The notes: generated from the sequence alone by a model not told the origin. A stretch of DNA of 64,000 bases from Dongia_B soli (GCF_034044715.1 NZ_JAXCLW010000001.1:62001-126000); one strand, 5' to 3'; positions 18,307 through 28,183 are shown, counted from the stretch's first letter. Program-made: numbers and translations.

Positions 18307-19199
18307 CCGCCAACAATCCGGTGAGCGCCGCGACGGTCGGCCGGGGCAAGGCCCCCGCAGGACGTGCGGTCGCGCGTCCGCCGCTGCGGAAGCGGCCGCG
18401 CAGCCGGTTGGAGCGCCTGATGGTGCGCGGCGGCATCGCTTTCGGCATTGCCGGCGTTCTTGGCGGTTTCGGTCTTTGGGGCGCCCAGTCCGGCTGGTTC
18501 GCCGAGCTCGGTGGCAATCTCGGCCACTCGTTCCTTGAAGCGACAGCGGCCTCCGGCCTTGCGTTGGATGAAGTGCAGGTGACGGGCCGCAGCGAAACCT
18601 CGCAGGAAGAAGTGCTGAATGCAATCGGTGCGAAGCGGGGCACACCCCTGTTGGGCATCGACATTCAAGCGACGCGCGAACGGCTGACCGCTCTGCCCTG
18701 GGTGGCGGCAGCGACGGTCGAGCGGCGTTTCCCCAACAAGCTTGTCGTGCAGATCACCGAGGCCGAGCCGCTAGCACTGTGGCAGCGCCAGCAACAGCTT
18801 TATCTGGTCAGCCGCGACGGCAAGGTGATCGAGACCGACAATCTGCAGAAATACGCAAAATTGCTGGTGATCGTCGGCGATGAAGCGCCGCGGCATGCCG
18901 GCAAGCTGCTGGAGATGATGGCGAGCGAACCGGATCTGCAGCGCCAGGTAACTGCCGCGGTCTTCGTCGGCGAGCGGCGCTGGAATTTGCGACTCAACGG
19001 CAATGTCGATGTGAAGCTGCCGGAAGAAGATCCTGCCAGCGCCTGGCATCGCCTGGCGGCACTGCAACGGCAGCAGCAGTTGCTGGACAAGGACATCACG
19101 ATCGTCGACTTGCGCCTGCCCAATCAGGTTGTCGTGCGGCAAGCACATCCGCAGCCGCCCGAGAAGCCGGCCCGCAAGAGCAAAAGCAACGAGACATGA
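18294..19199 (+). CDS. ftsQ: Cell division protein FtsQ
   Basis: Bitopic inner-membrane protein that recruits FtsL and FtsB to the septum. Seen: a basic cytoplasmic N-terminus of about 45 residues, one membrane helix (GIAFGIAGVLGGFGLWG), and a POTRA domain starting at LDEVQVTGRSETSQEE. Further landmarks are LPWVAAATVERRFPNKLVV and ITEAEPLALW, which are typical of FtsQ. The ATG at 18294 has GGAGA 7 bases upstream and lies inside the 3' end of ddl; an in-frame ATG at 18273 would add 7 residues. The product is 301 residues. Confidence 0.94.
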   Translation: MRSLTANNPVSAATVGRGKAPAGRAVARPPLRKRPRSRLERLMVRGGIAFGIAGVLGGFGLWGAQSGWFAELGGNLGHSFLEATAASGLALDEVQVTGRSETSQEEVLNAIGAKRGTPLLGIDIQATRERLTALPWVAAATVERRFPNKLVVQITEAEPLALWQRQQQLYLVSRDGKVIETDNLQKYAKLLVIVGDEAPRHAGKLLEMMASEPDLQRQVTAAVFVGERRWNLRLNGNVDVKLPEEDPASAWHRLAALQRQQQLLDKDITIVDLRLPNQVVVRQAHPQPPEKPARKSKSNET

Positions 19200-19224
19200 G
19201 ACAAAGGGAACAAGGTAAATCCCG

Positions 19225-20481
19225 ATGAAGAAACCGCGCGTCGCGCCCCGCAATGGTCTGATTGCTGCCATCGATATCGGCACCAGCAAGATCTGCTGTT
19301 TCATCGCCCGCATCGGCGATGACGGCAGGCCGTCTGTCGTCGGCATCGGCCATCATATTTCGCGCGGTGTCCGCGGCGGTGCCATCATCGATATGGAACA
19401 GGCGGAGATGGCGATCTTGACTACCGTCCACGCCGCCGAGCAGATGGCCGGCGAAACGATCCAGGACGTGGTGGTGAACCTCTCCGGCGGCTATCCGGCA
19501 TCCCAGACGGTCGGCGTCGAAGTGCCGATTTCCGGTCGTGAGATCGGCGATCACGATCTGCACCGGGTGCTGCTGCAGGGCAGCCAGATCAACGGATCGC
19601 ATGAACGCCGCCTCATCCATTCAATCGCGGTCGGCTATTCGATCGATGGCTCGAAGGGCATCCGCGATCCGCGCGGCATGTACGGCGACCGCCTCGGTGT
19701 CGACATGCATGTCGTCACAGCCGCCGCCGGCGCCGTCAAGAATCTGACCACCTGCGTCGGCCGCTGCCACCTTGATATCAAGGCGCTGGTCGTCTCACCT
19801 TATGCCGCCGGCCTTTCCACGCTGGTCGACGACGAGATGGATCTTGGCGTCACGGTCATCGATATGGGCGCCGGCACGACGACTTTGTCCGTGTTTTTCG
19901 ATGGCCATGCGGTCTTCACCGATTCGGTGCCGATCGGCGGCGGCCATGTCACCAACGATATCGCCCGTGGCCTGTCGACACCGCTGGTGCATGCCGAGCG
20001 GATGAAGACGCTCTATGGCAATTGCATCGCCAGTCCGGCCGACGAGCGCGAGATCATTCATGTCCCCCAAGTCGGCGAGGAAGAAAGCGGCCTGACCAAC
20101 CAGGTGCCGAAATCGATCCTCATCGGCGTCATCCAGCCGCGTCTCGAAGAGACCTTCGAATTGGTTCGCTCGCGTCTCGAAGCGAGCGGTTTCGACAAGG
20201 TTGCCGGCCGGCGCGTCGTGCTGACCGGGGGCGCCAGCCAATTGAGCGGTGTGCGCGAGCTCTCCGCTCTCGTCTTGGACAAACAAGTTCGCATGGGTCG
20301 TCCCATCCGCATCCACGGTCTGGCGGATGCAACCAACGGGCCGGCCTTTGCAACCGCGGCGGGTCTTTTGACCTATGCCCTACAAAGCGAATCCGAACAG
20401 CCAAAACCGACGCGCAGCTCGGACATCCAGGCAACGGGTGTCATGGGACGCATCGGTTCATGGCTGAGGGATAATTTCTGA
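19225..20481 (+). CDS. ftsA: Cell division protein FtsA
   Basis: Actin-like ATPase that tethers FtsZ to the membrane. Seen: the phosphate-1 motif IAAIDIGTSKICCFIA near residues 13-28, VVNLSGGYPAS, the phosphate-2 motif VIDMGAGTTTLSVF near residues 212-225, the adenosine motif VLTGGASQLSG, and a C-terminal amphipathic tail MGRIGSWLRDNF that would bind the membrane. The product is 418 residues, standard length. It begins 25 bases after ftsQ and ends 31 bases before the ftsZ ATG. Confidence 0.97.
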   Translation: MKKPRVAPRNGLIAAIDIGTSKICCFIARIGDDGRPSVVGIGHHISRGVRGGAIIDMEQAEMAILTTVHAAEQMAGETIQDVVVNLSGGYPASQTVGVEVPISGREIGDHDLHRVLLQGSQINGSHERRLIHSIAVGYSIDGSKGIRDPRGMYGDRLGVDMHVVTAAAGAVKNLTTCVGRCHLDIKALVVSPYAAGLSTLVDDEMDLGVTVIDMGAGTTTLSVFFDGHAVFTDSVPIGGGHVTNDIARGLSTPLVHAERMKTLYGNCIASPADEREIIHVPQVGEEESGLTNQVPKSILIGVIQPRLEETFELVRSRLEASGFDKVAGRRVVLTGGASQLSGVRELSALVLDKQVRMGRPIRIHGLADATNGPAFATAAGLLTYALQSESEQPKPTRSSDIQATGVMGRIGSWLRDNF

Positions 20482-20512
20482 CCATAACCAGTGAGCAACA
20501 TTGGAGGCACCT

Positions 20513-22363
20513 ATGACATTGAATCTCTCACTTCCGCAGGATCCCTTCGACATCCGGCCAAAGATCACCGTGGTCGGCGTCGGCGGCGCGGGCGGCAATG
20601 CCGTCAGCAACATGATCCGTTCCAAGCTTGAAGGCGTGGAATTCCTGGTCGCCAATACCGACGCCCAGGCTTTGCAGCAATCCTTGTGCGAGCGGCGCAT
20701 CCAGCTCGGCGCCACGGTGACCAAGGGTCTTGGCGCCGGTGCCCGCCCCGATATCGGCCGGGCTTCGGCGGAAGAAGCGATCCGCGATATCGCTGAGCAG
20801 CTGGCCGGCTCCAACATGGCCTTCATCACCGCCGGCATGGGCGGCGGCACCGGCACCGGTGCGGCACCGGTCATCGCCCAGATCGCCCGCGAACAGGGCA
20901 TCCTGACCGTCGGCGTGGTGACGAAGCCGTTCCATTTCGAAGGCTCGCACCGCATGCGGATGGCCGAACAGGGCATCCAGGATCTGCAGCAATATGTCGA
21001 CACGCTGATCATCATCCCCAATCAGAACCTGTTCCGCATCGCCAATGAAAAGACCACTTTCGCCGATGCCTTCAAAATGGCCGACGAAGTGCTGCATTCC
21101 GGCGTGCGCGGCGTCACCGATCTGATGGTCATGCCCGGCCTCATCAATCTCGACTTCGCCGATATCCGTGCGGTGATGAGCGAGATGGGCAAGGCGATGA
21201 TGGGTACCGGCGAAGCCAGCGGCGAGAACCGCGCCATCGCCGCCGCCGAAGCGGCCATCTCCAACCCGCTGCTGGACGAAGTCAGCATGAAGGGCGCACG
21301 CGGTGTGCTTATCAACATCACCGGCGGCATGGATATGACCCTGTTCGAAGTGGATGAAGCGGCCAACCGCATCCGCGACGAAGTCGATCCCGAAGCCAAT
21401 ATTATCTTCGGCTCGACCTTCGATCAGTCGTTGGAAGGCAAGATCCGCATCTCGGTCGTGGCAACCGGCATCGAAGCCGAGGTTCAGGCCCAGCCGCGCC
21501 CGACCATGGCCAATCTCAGCCTCGTCGCCCGCAACCCGAATCCGCAGCCCTCAGGCAACGATGCCGGCGACGACCGGTCGGGTTACCGGGAAGCGGCGGC
21601 CCCCGCGCCGATGATGGCCCAACCGGTGGCCCAGGCCTCGATGCAGCAGCCCAATGTGCCGCAACCGATGACCGCCAGCGCCCTGCATGCCCGTGGCATG
21701 GCCCAGGCTTATGCTGCCCAGCCCGCCACCTCGGCCGCTCCGGCAACAGCCTCGGCCCCGATGCCGGCTTCCATCGGTGCAACCGCCCTGCAGTCGGAAC
21801 CCGCGATGGTCCGCATGCCGGAACGTCAGGTCGAACGCCAGGCTGAGCGCCAGACCTTTGTCGCCCCGCCGGCGGTTGAGGCAGCCACCCGGCCGCAGGC
21901 CTTCATCGCCGAGCCGGTCACCCCGCAGCCTGTCACCGAAGCGGCCCCGGAACGCAGGCGCGCGCCAAGCCTCTTCGAGAAGGTGACCAGCCGTTTCACC
22001 AGCCAGCCAGCCAGCCGGCCGGTCGACCAGCGTCCAGCCAGCCCGGCCCCTCAGGCGCCGCGGCTGAGCCAGCCGACTTACGGTCCGCCGAGCTTTGCGC
22101 GACCGCAGACGCAAGCCGCCCCGAGCCAGGCGGCGCATCAGCCGGTGAACAGCCATCCAGCGGGTGGTCATCACATGGGCGGTCATCAGATGCCGAGCCA
22201 GCCCGGCATGGCGCAGCCGGAACTCCGCCAGCCGGAGGTCCGGGCTGAACCCCGTATGCAGCAGCCGCAGCTGCAGCTCGAGCCGACAGAGCGCATGTCC
22301 GCCAGCCGGGCCGAGGAAGATCTGCTGGATATTCCGGCCTTCCTGCGCCGTCAGGCGAACTGA
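20513..22363 (+). CDS. ftsZ: Cell division GTPase FtsZ with very long C-terminal linker
   Basis: Tubulin-like GTPase that forms the division ring. Seen: VGVGGAGGNAV near residues 21-31, the tubulin signature GGGTGTG at 110-116, and NTDAQAL. The globular domain ends near residue 325. A linker of about 270 residues follows, rich in Ala, Pro, Gln and Met, then the conserved C-terminal peptide LLDIPAFLRRQ that binds FtsA. With 616 residues it is far longer than the roughly 380-residue E. coli protein, but long linkers are common in alphaproteobacteria. The ATG at 20513 has TGGAGG 5 bases upstream; an upstream TTG at 20501 overlaps that site. lpxC does not follow. Confidence 0.97.
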   Translation: MTLNLSLPQDPFDIRPKITVVGVGGAGGNAVSNMIRSKLEGVEFLVANTDAQALQQSLCERRIQLGATVTKGLGAGARPDIGRASAEEAIRDIAEQLAGSNMAFITAGMGGGTGTGAAPVIAQIAREQGILTVGVVTKPFHFEGSHRMRMAEQGIQDLQQYVDTLIIIPNQNLFRIANEKTTFADAFKMADEVLHSGVRGVTDLMVMPGLINLDFADIRAVMSEMGKAMMGTGEASGENRAIAAAEAAISNPLLDEVSMKGARGVLINITGGMDMTLFEVDEAANRIRDEVDPEANIIFGSTFDQSLEGKIRISVVATGIEAEVQAQPRPTMANLSLVARNPNPQPSGNDAGDDRSGYREAAAPAPMMAQPVAQASMQQPNVPQPMTASALHARGMAQAYAAQPATSAAPATASAPMPASIGATALQSEPAMVRMPERQVERQAERQTFVAPPAVEAATRPQAFIAEPVTPQPVTEAAPERRRAPSLFEKVTSRFTSQPASRPVDQRPASPAPQAPRLSQPTYGPPSFARPQTQAAPSQAAHQPVNSHPAGGHHMGGHQMPSQPGMAQPELRQPEVRAEPRMQQPQLQLEPTERMSASRAEEDLLDIPAFLRRQAN

Positions 22364-22420
22364 CCGAGACCGGCCGTCACCTCGTTTCCGACAGAACGAT
22401 GTGACGGCTTGGTTTCACCC

Positions 22421-22446
22421 GGCCGGCCGGCGCGAGTCGGCCGGCC
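22421..22446 (+). other. GC-rich hairpin after ftsZ
   Basis: GGCCGGCC at 22421-22428 can pair with GGCCGGCC at 22439-22446 over a 10-base loop. No T-run follows, so it is at most an auxiliary structure ahead of the strong terminator at 22469. Confidence 0.4.
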
Positions 22447-22468
22447 ACGATAGGTGTCTCAGAACTTT

Positions 22469-22496
22469 GCCCGCGGCGGCGCCGCGGGCAATTTTT
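22469..22496 (+). terminator. Rho-independent terminator of the dcw cluster
   Basis: A perfect 9-bp stem, GCCCGCGGC at 22469-22477 and GCCGCGGGC at 22481-22489, encloses a 3-base loop and is followed by AATTTTT. It lies 105 bases after ftsZ and is the obvious end of the cell wall operon. A separate 16-bp perfect palindrome, AAAATCGGCCGATTTT, follows at 22501-22516 and could act as a second, bidirectional stop or a protein site. Confidence 0.85.
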
Positions 22497-22600
22497 CTCA
22501 AAAATCGGCCGATTTTGGCGATCCTGCCGGGCTTGAGCCCGGACCCGGCACCGCCTATAGTTCGGGCGACCAAAAATTAACAAGATGGCGGATCACGGCG

Positions 22601-23401
22601 ATGCATTCTCGGTACCTCTGGCGGCTTCTACCTGCGTTCGCCTGCGCTGCCATGATCGCCGCTTGTTCCAGCCACGAACCGGATATCGCCGATCAGCCGG
22701 CGGAGCAGCTTTACAATAGCGCGATGGATACGCTGGAAGGCGGTGAGCCCCATGCGGCCGCACGCCTGTTCGACGAAGTCGAGCGCCAGCATCCCTATTC
22801 GCAATGGGCAACCCAGGCGCAGATCATGTCCGCCTATTCCCATTACGTCGTGGACGAATACGACGACGCGCTGCCGATCCTGGAAAGCTTCATCGAACTC
22901 CATCCCGGCAACCGCAGCGCCGCCTATGCCTATTATCTCCGGTCCCTCTGCTATTACGAGCAGATCGCTGACGTGACCCGCGACCAAGGCAATACCGAGC
23001 AGGCGTTACGCGCACTAAGCGATGTCGTCGCCCGTTTCCCCAATACCGATTACGCCCGCGACGCCGCGCTGAAGCTCGATCTGGTGCGCGACCACCTCGC
23101 CGGCAAGGAAATGGAGATCGGCCGTTATTATCTGACGCGTGACCAGTTCCTGGCGGCGATCAATCGGTTCCGCACGGTCGTCGAGAAATACCAGACCACG
23201 ACCCATGTGCCGGAAGCCCTGGAACGCCTCGTCGAAGCCTATCTCTCCTTGGGCGTCACGGAGGAGGCCCAAGCCGCAGGAGCCGTGCTCGGCTATAACT
23301 ATCCCGGTTCCCAGTGGTATGAGGATGCTTATAAGCTCCTGAAAGCCAAGAATCTGAAACCCGAGCAGAAGGAAGGTTCCTGGCTGAACGGGACCTTCTA
23401 A
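22601..23401 (+). CDS. bamD: Outer membrane assembly lipoprotein BamD
   Basis: Lipoprotein of the BAM complex, which inserts beta-barrel proteins in the outer membrane. Seen: a signal peptide ending in the lipobox MIAAC with Cys22. Five tetratricopeptide-like repeats follow, with landmarks LYNSAMDTLEGGEPHAAARL, FDEVERQHPYSQWA, SAYSHYVVDEYDDALPILE and FIELHPGN. The product is 266 residues, as usual. The ATG at 22601 was chosen because the signal peptide begins there; a longer frame from 22454 runs through the terminator. recN follows 10 bases after the stop. Confidence 0.96.
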   Translation: MHSRYLWRLLPAFACAAMIAACSSHEPDIADQPAEQLYNSAMDTLEGGEPHAAARLFDEVERQHPYSQWATQAQIMSAYSHYVVDEYDDALPILESFIELHPGNRSAAYAYYLRSLCYYEQIADVTRDQGNTEQALRALSDVVARFPNTDYARDAALKLDLVRDHLAGKEMEIGRYYLTRDQFLAAINRFRTVVEKYQTTTHVPEALERLVEAYLSLGVTEEAQAAGAVLGYNYPGSQWYEDAYKLLKAKNLKPEQKEGSWLNGTF

Positions 23402-23411
23402 GAGCCTCTTC

Positions 23412-25091
23412 ATGCTGGTCGCACTCACCGTCCAAAATGTGGTGCTGATCGAAAAGCTGGATCTGGCCTTCGATGCCGGCCTCACCGTTCTGACCGGTGA
23501 AACCGGCGCCGGCAAATCGATCCTGCTCGATGCCCTCGGCCTTGCTTTAGGCGCCCGCGCCGATGCCGGCTTGGTGCGCCAGGGTGCATCGCAGGCGAGC
23601 GTCACGGCGGAATTCAACCTGGCCGATGACCATCCGGTACTTGCCATCCTCGCGGAACAGGAAATCGATATCGATGGCGGCCTGATCCTGCGGCGGCAAT
23701 TGGGCAGCGATGGGCGCTCCCGCGCCTTCGTCAATGATCAGCCCGTCAGTATCGGCCTGCTGCGCCGGCTCGGCGATGCCTTGATCGAGATAGAAGGTCA
23801 GTTCGAAGCCCAGGGCTTGCTCGACCCCGCCACCCATCAGCGGCATCTCGACGGTTATGGCGGCAATGAGAGCAAGGCGGCGGTTTGCGGCGCGGCGCAT
23901 CGCCGGTGGCGCGACGCGGTTGCTGCCTATGAAACCGCCCAGGCGGAACTCGACCGTGCCAAGGCCGATGAAGATTATCTGCGCCATGCCGTCGAGGAGC
24001 TGGAACTAGCCCATCCCCTGCCGGCCGAGGAAACCGAGCTGGTGGCCGAACGCGCTTTGCTGGCCAATCGCGCCCAACTGATCGAAGCCATCGACGCGGT
24101 GAATGTGGAACTGGCCGGCGACAAGGGTGCCGATCGCGCCATCGCTGCGGCGCAGCGGCGGCTGGACCGTCTCGGCGACCGGCTGGGTGATCAGGCAACG
24201 CATCAATTGCAGCCGGTCGTGGCGGCGCTGGATCGCGCCAGCATCGAACTGGCTGAGGCAATCTCTCAGCTCCAGCATATGGCCGCCGATCTCGATGCCG
24301 ATCCCAAGCGCCTGGATAGGATCGAAGAGCGTCTCTATCTGCTGCGCGATCTCGGGCGGAAACATCAGGTGCCGGTCGAGGCCCTGCCCGATCTCTTGGC
24401 GAAGCTGACGCAGCGCCTGGCCAATCTCGATGATCGCGGGCAGAACATGGCCAAGCTTCAGGGCGAGGTCGAGACCAGCCGGAAACTCTATATCGATGCC
24501 GCATCGGCTTTGAGCAAGGCCCGCCAGAAGGCTGCGAAAGCGATGGACGCCGCCGTCAATGCCGAGCTGGCACCGCTGAAGCTCGAGAAGGCGCGTTTTG
24601 CGACCCGGATCGAAACGGCACCGGAAGAACACTGGTCGGCGACCGGCTGGGACCGCGTCACCTTCGAGGTAGCGACCAATCCTGGCGCCCCGCCGGGTGC
24701 GATCAACCGCATCGCCTCGGGGGGCGAATTGGCGCGCTTCATGCTCGCATTGAAAGTCACCTTGGCGGCCAACCAACCGGTCCCCACGCTGGTCTTCGAC
24801 GAGGTCGATGCCGGGATCGGCGGTGCGACCGCGGCAGCCGTTGGTGAAAGGCTGAAGCGTCTGGCCAAGGCGGTCCAATTGCTGGTCATCACCCATTCGC
24901 CGCAAGTGGCGGCACTCGGCCATCAACATTGGCGTGTCGAAAAAAGCGGCAGCAAGACGGCAACGACCACGACCGTGCGCCCCTTGGACGAGCCCGCCCG
25001 GCGCGAGGAAATTGCCCGCATGTTGTCCGGCGCCACGATCACGGACGAGGCCAGGGCTGCCGCGACCAAACTGCTGGCCAGCGCCAGCTAG
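23412..25091 (+). CDS. recN: DNA repair protein RecN
   Basis: SMC-like ATPase acting in double-strand break repair. Seen: the N-terminal LTVQNVVLIEKLDLAFDAG, Walker A GETGAGKSILLDALGLALG near residues 31-49, a central coiled-coil region rich in Ala, Glu, Arg and Leu (about residues 155-370), the signature RIASGGELARFMLALK, and Walker B VFDEVDAGIGG near residues 463-473. The product is 559 residues, standard. It is 10 bases from bamD and 66 bases before ligA; the bamD-recN-ligA order is common in alphaproteobacteria. Confidence 0.97.
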   Translation: MLVALTVQNVVLIEKLDLAFDAGLTVLTGETGAGKSILLDALGLALGARADAGLVRQGASQASVTAEFNLADDHPVLAILAEQEIDIDGGLILRRQLGSDGRSRAFVNDQPVSIGLLRRLGDALIEIEGQFEAQGLLDPATHQRHLDGYGGNESKAAVCGAAHRRWRDAVAAYETAQAELDRAKADEDYLRHAVEELELAHPLPAEETELVAERALLANRAQLIEAIDAVNVELAGDKGADRAIAAAQRRLDRLGDRLGDQATHQLQPVVAALDRASIELAEAISQLQHMAADLDADPKRLDRIEERLYLLRDLGRKHQVPVEALPDLLAKLTQRLANLDDRGQNMAKLQGEVETSRKLYIDAASALSKARQKAAKAMDAAVNAELAPLKLEKARFATRIETAPEEHWSATGWDRVTFEVATNPGAPPGAINRIASGGELARFMLALKVTLAANQPVPTLVFDEVDAGIGGATAAAVGERLKRLAKAVQLLVITHSPQVAALGHQHWRVEKSGSKTATTTTVRPLDEPARREEIARMLSGATITDEARAAATKLLASAS

Positions 25092-25157
25092 GATCGCAGC
25101 CCATCGAATTATTTCCCGGCCGGCAAAGGACTGGCCGCATCGCATCGAGGTAAGGTC

Positions 25158-27275
25158 ATGAGCAAAAAGCCGGCAAAAGAAACGGCCCCAGGAACGGCTC
25201 CGGTGGCTGTCGAGCGACTGACGGAACCCGAAGCGGCGCGGGAGCTCGAACGGCTTGCGGCGGAAGTCGCACATCATGACAAGCTCTATCATCAGAAGGA
25301 TGCGCCGGAAATCAGCGATGCGGATTATGACGCCCTGGTCCAGCGCAACCGGGCGGTCGAGGCACGCTTTCCTGAACTGATCCGGGCAGATTCCCCTAGC
25401 AAAAGGGTCGGCGCCGCTCCGGCCGAAGCCTTCGCCAAAGTCACTCATCGACGGCCCATGTTGTCGCTGGACAATGCCTTTTCCCGCGAAGACGTCGACG
25501 ACTTTCTGAATCGCATACGGCGGTTCCTCGGCCTCGGCGTCGATACCAGCATTCCGCTCGCGCTCGAGCCGAAGATCGACGGGCTCAGCGCCAATCTGCG
25601 TTATGAGGACGGCAATTTCGTTCAAGGTGCGACGCGCGGCGATGGCGCGGTCGGCGAGGACATCACCGCCAATCTGCGCCATGTCAGCGGCATCCCGATG
25701 AAGCTGAAAGACAAATCCCCGCCGAAGCTGATCGAGATCCGCGGCGAGGTCTATATGGCCCGGGCGAGTTTCGCCAAATTGAACGAACAGCGCGCCGCGG
25801 CCGGCGAGTCGATCTTCGCCAACCCGCGCAACGCCGCCGCCGGCAGCGTGCGTCAGCTCGATCCGGAGATCACCAAAAGGCGGCCATTGAAATTCTTCGC
25901 CTATGCCTATGGCGAGGTCGAAGGATGGCCGGACCAGCCAGGATCGCATCATGCCTTTGTCGACCAATTGCAAGACTGGGGATTCGACATCAACCCACGA
26001 CGTGAATTGGTGAGCGACCTCGATGGGGTGATCAAATACTACGAGGACCTGGGCGCCGACCGGTCGGACCTGCCTTATGATATCGACGGCGCCGTCTATA
26101 AGGTCGACCGGCGTGATTGGCAGAACCGCCTGGGATTCGTTGGCCGCGCCCCGCGATGGGCCATTGCCCATAAGTTTCCGGCGGAACGAGCCATCACCAC
26201 CCTCAATAAGATCACCATCCAGGTCGGCCGCACCGGCGTACTGACGCCGGTAGCCGAATTGGAGCCGATCACCGTTGGTGGCGTGGTCGTCGCGCGCGCC
26301 ACCCTGCATAATGAAGACGAGATCGCCCGAAAGGATATCCGGGTCGGCGACAAAGTGGTGGTGCAACGTGCCGGCGACGTAATCCCGCAAATTGTCGAAG
26401 TTGTGGATGCCGACCGCAAGGGGCGTGGCCGCTCCTATCATTTCCCGGATAAATGTCCCGTTTGCGGCAGCCACGCCACGCGCGAAGAAGGCGAAGTGGC
26501 ACGGCGTTGCACCGGCGGCTTGATTTGTGCTGCGCAGGCGGTCGAGAGATTGAAGCATTTCGTGTCGCGCGGTGCTTTCGACATCGACGGCCTCGGCGAC
26601 AAACATATCGAAGCCTTCCATACGGACGGCCTGCTGAAATCGCCAGGCGACATCTTCCGCCTGAAGAACCACCGCAAGGAGCTGTTGGAACGGGAAGGCT
26701 GGGGCCAGACATCGGTCGACAATCTGGTTGCAGCCATTGAGGAGCGGCGGCGCGTGCCTTTGCCGCGCTTCATTTATGCCCTTGGCATCCCGCAGATCGG
26801 TGAAGTATCGGCAAAACTGCTGGCGAGGCACTACTTGTCCTTCGATGCTTTGCGAAAGGCAATGAAGGAAGCGCAGACCATCGGCAGCGAGGCGCGACAG
26901 GACCTTAGCGAGATCAACGGCATCGGACCGTCGATGGCGGAAGACCTGATCGAGTTCTTTGCCGAGAAGCACAATCAGGAAGTCCTCGATGATCTCCTTA
27001 AGCAAATCGAGGTCGAAGACTTCGCACCTGTCGCGACGGCCAGCAGCCCGATCTCCGGAAAGACTGTGGTCTTCACCGGCACGCTGGTACGCATGACCCG
27101 CAATGAGGCGAAGGCGCGGGCTGAAAGTCTCGGCGCGAAGGTTGCTGGATCGGTATCGAAGAAAACCGATTATGTCGTCGTGGGTGAAGATGCCGGGTCG
27201 AAGGCCGCCAAGGCGGCGGTGCTTGGCGTACAGACCCTCAGCGAGGAAGACTGGTTGGCTTTGATCGGCGATTAG
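25158..27275 (+). CDS. ligA: NAD+-dependent DNA ligase LigA
   Basis: Essential replication and repair ligase that seals nicks using NAD+. Seen in order: the Ia domain with YHQKDAPEISDADYDAL, the adenylation site KIDG with Lys139, GDGAVGEDITANL, the zinc finger with CPVC and the later CTGGLICAAQ cysteines, a helix-hairpin-helix region (ALGIPQIGEVSAKLLA, INGIGPSMAEDL), and a BRCT domain from about residue 625 (GKTVVFTGTL). The product is 705 residues. The stop overlaps the convergent LysR gene by four bases. Confidence 0.98.
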   Translation: MSKKPAKETAPGTAPVAVERLTEPEAARELERLAAEVAHHDKLYHQKDAPEISDADYDALVQRNRAVEARFPELIRADSPSKRVGAAPAEAFAKVTHRRPMLSLDNAFSREDVDDFLNRIRRFLGLGVDTSIPLALEPKIDGLSANLRYEDGNFVQGATRGDGAVGEDITANLRHVSGIPMKLKDKSPPKLIEIRGEVYMARASFAKLNEQRAAAGESIFANPRNAAAGSVRQLDPEITKRRPLKFFAYAYGEVEGWPDQPGSHHAFVDQLQDWGFDINPRRELVSDLDGVIKYYEDLGADRSDLPYDIDGAVYKVDRRDWQNRLGFVGRAPRWAIAHKFPAERAITTLNKITIQVGRTGVLTPVAELEPITVGGVVVARATLHNEDEIARKDIRVGDKVVVQRAGDVIPQIVEVVDADRKGRGRSYHFPDKCPVCGSHATREEGEVARRCTGGLICAAQAVERLKHFVSRGAFDIDGLGDKHIEAFHTDGLLKSPGDIFRLKNHRKELLEREGWGQTSVDNLVAAIEERRRVPLPRFIYALGIPQIGEVSAKLLARHYLSFDALRKAMKEAQTIGSEARQDLSEINGIGPSMAEDLIEFFAEKHNQEVLDDLLKQIEVEDFAPVATASSPISGKTVVFTGTLVRMTRNEAKARAESLGAKVAGSVSKKTDYVVVGEDAGSKAAKAAVLGVQTLSEEDWLALIGD

Positions 27276-28183
27276 GTTTTCTCCGGTCCTGCCGCCGCAA
27301 ATTCGCAGAGCGCATCCACGAAATGCGCTATTTCCGGTCGCATGCCCTTCCGGCCTTTTGGCGTCAGGATGAAATAACCTTTGCCGGTTGGCTGCTCCTG
27401 ATCGGTCAGCGGCACCAATTCGCCGCGCGCGATGAAATCGTCAACGAAAGGTCGTCGGCCGATGGCGATACCCAGTTGCTCCACCGCCGCACGCAAGACC
27501 AAGACCGAGGTCTCCAGCCGAAGCAGCCCCGCCGCATGGCGGCCGCCTGGCAGGTCGGGGAGAAAATGCGCCCATTCATCCGGATGCTGAAGATTCGATA
27601 TAAGCGGTATGTTGGTCGAGGCATCGATCTTCCGCCGGGCTAATTTGCGGGCGATCTTCGGATGCGCCACCGGCAGGATGGTTTCATCCATCAGATGCCG
27701 TATCTCGGCGCGCGACCAGTGGCCGCTGCCATAGCGGATGGCGACATCTACTTCGTCACGATCGAGATCCACCAGGTCACTGGAGGCGAGAACCGAGACG
27801 GCAATATCGGGATGGCGTCGCATGAAACTTCCGAGGCGCGGCACAAGCCAATGTTCCGCCAGGGCCGGCATCGTGCTGACCCGGACCTGCGCCTTTTCCT
27901 GCCCCGTGAGAGACAGCGTCGCCATCATGAGGTCGCGATGCGCCTGCTGCACGGTGCCGAGATAGGCGCGCCCGGCCGGTGTCAGTTTGACCTGACGGTG
28001 TCCGCGCTCAAATAGCTCAGCACCCAGTTCCTCTTCCAATTGCCGTATCTGGAAGCTGATGGCGGCTTCGGTGACATTGAGTTCCTGAGCGGCGCGCTTG
28101 AAGCTCAACAGACGGCCGGCGCTCTCGAAACTGCGCAAAGCCGCACTGCCGGGAAAGGTCGATCGTGTCAGCCGCGCTCGCAT
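27272..28183 (-). CDS. LysR family transcriptional regulator, GcvA-like
   Basis: A 303-residue regulator with an N-terminal winged helix-turn-helix (LRSFESAGRLLSFKRAAQEL, then VTEAAISFQIRQLEEELG) and a substrate-binding effector domain. The opening pattern and spacing resemble the GcvA subgroup. The ATG at 28183 starts at MRARLTRS, just before the DNA-binding domain; an in-frame extension to 28303 would run into the divergent transporter. It is divergent from the MFS gene with 104 bases between, so it probably regulates that transporter. The effector is unknown. Confidence 0.9.
   Translation of the reverse strand: MRARLTRSTFPGSAALRSFESAGRLLSFKRAAQELNVTEAAISFQIRQLEEELGAELFERGHRQVKLTPAGRAYLGTVQQAHRDLMMATLSLTGQEKAQVRVSTMPALAEHWLVPRLGSFMRRHPDIAVSVLASSDLVDLDRDEVDVAIRYGSGHWSRAEIRHLMDETILPVAHPKIARKLARRKIDASTNIPLISNLQHPDEWAHFLPDLPGGRHAAGLLRLETSVLVLRAAVEQLGIAIGRRPFVDDFIARGELVPLTDQEQPTGKGYFILTPKGRKGMRPEIAHFVDALCEFAAAGPEKT

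Noticed and set aside
24006..27005. A 999-residue open frame on the minus strand
   Set aside because: It is antisense to recN and ligA, whose motifs are complete. Long antisense frames are common in GC-rich DNA, and its translation has no recognisable domain.
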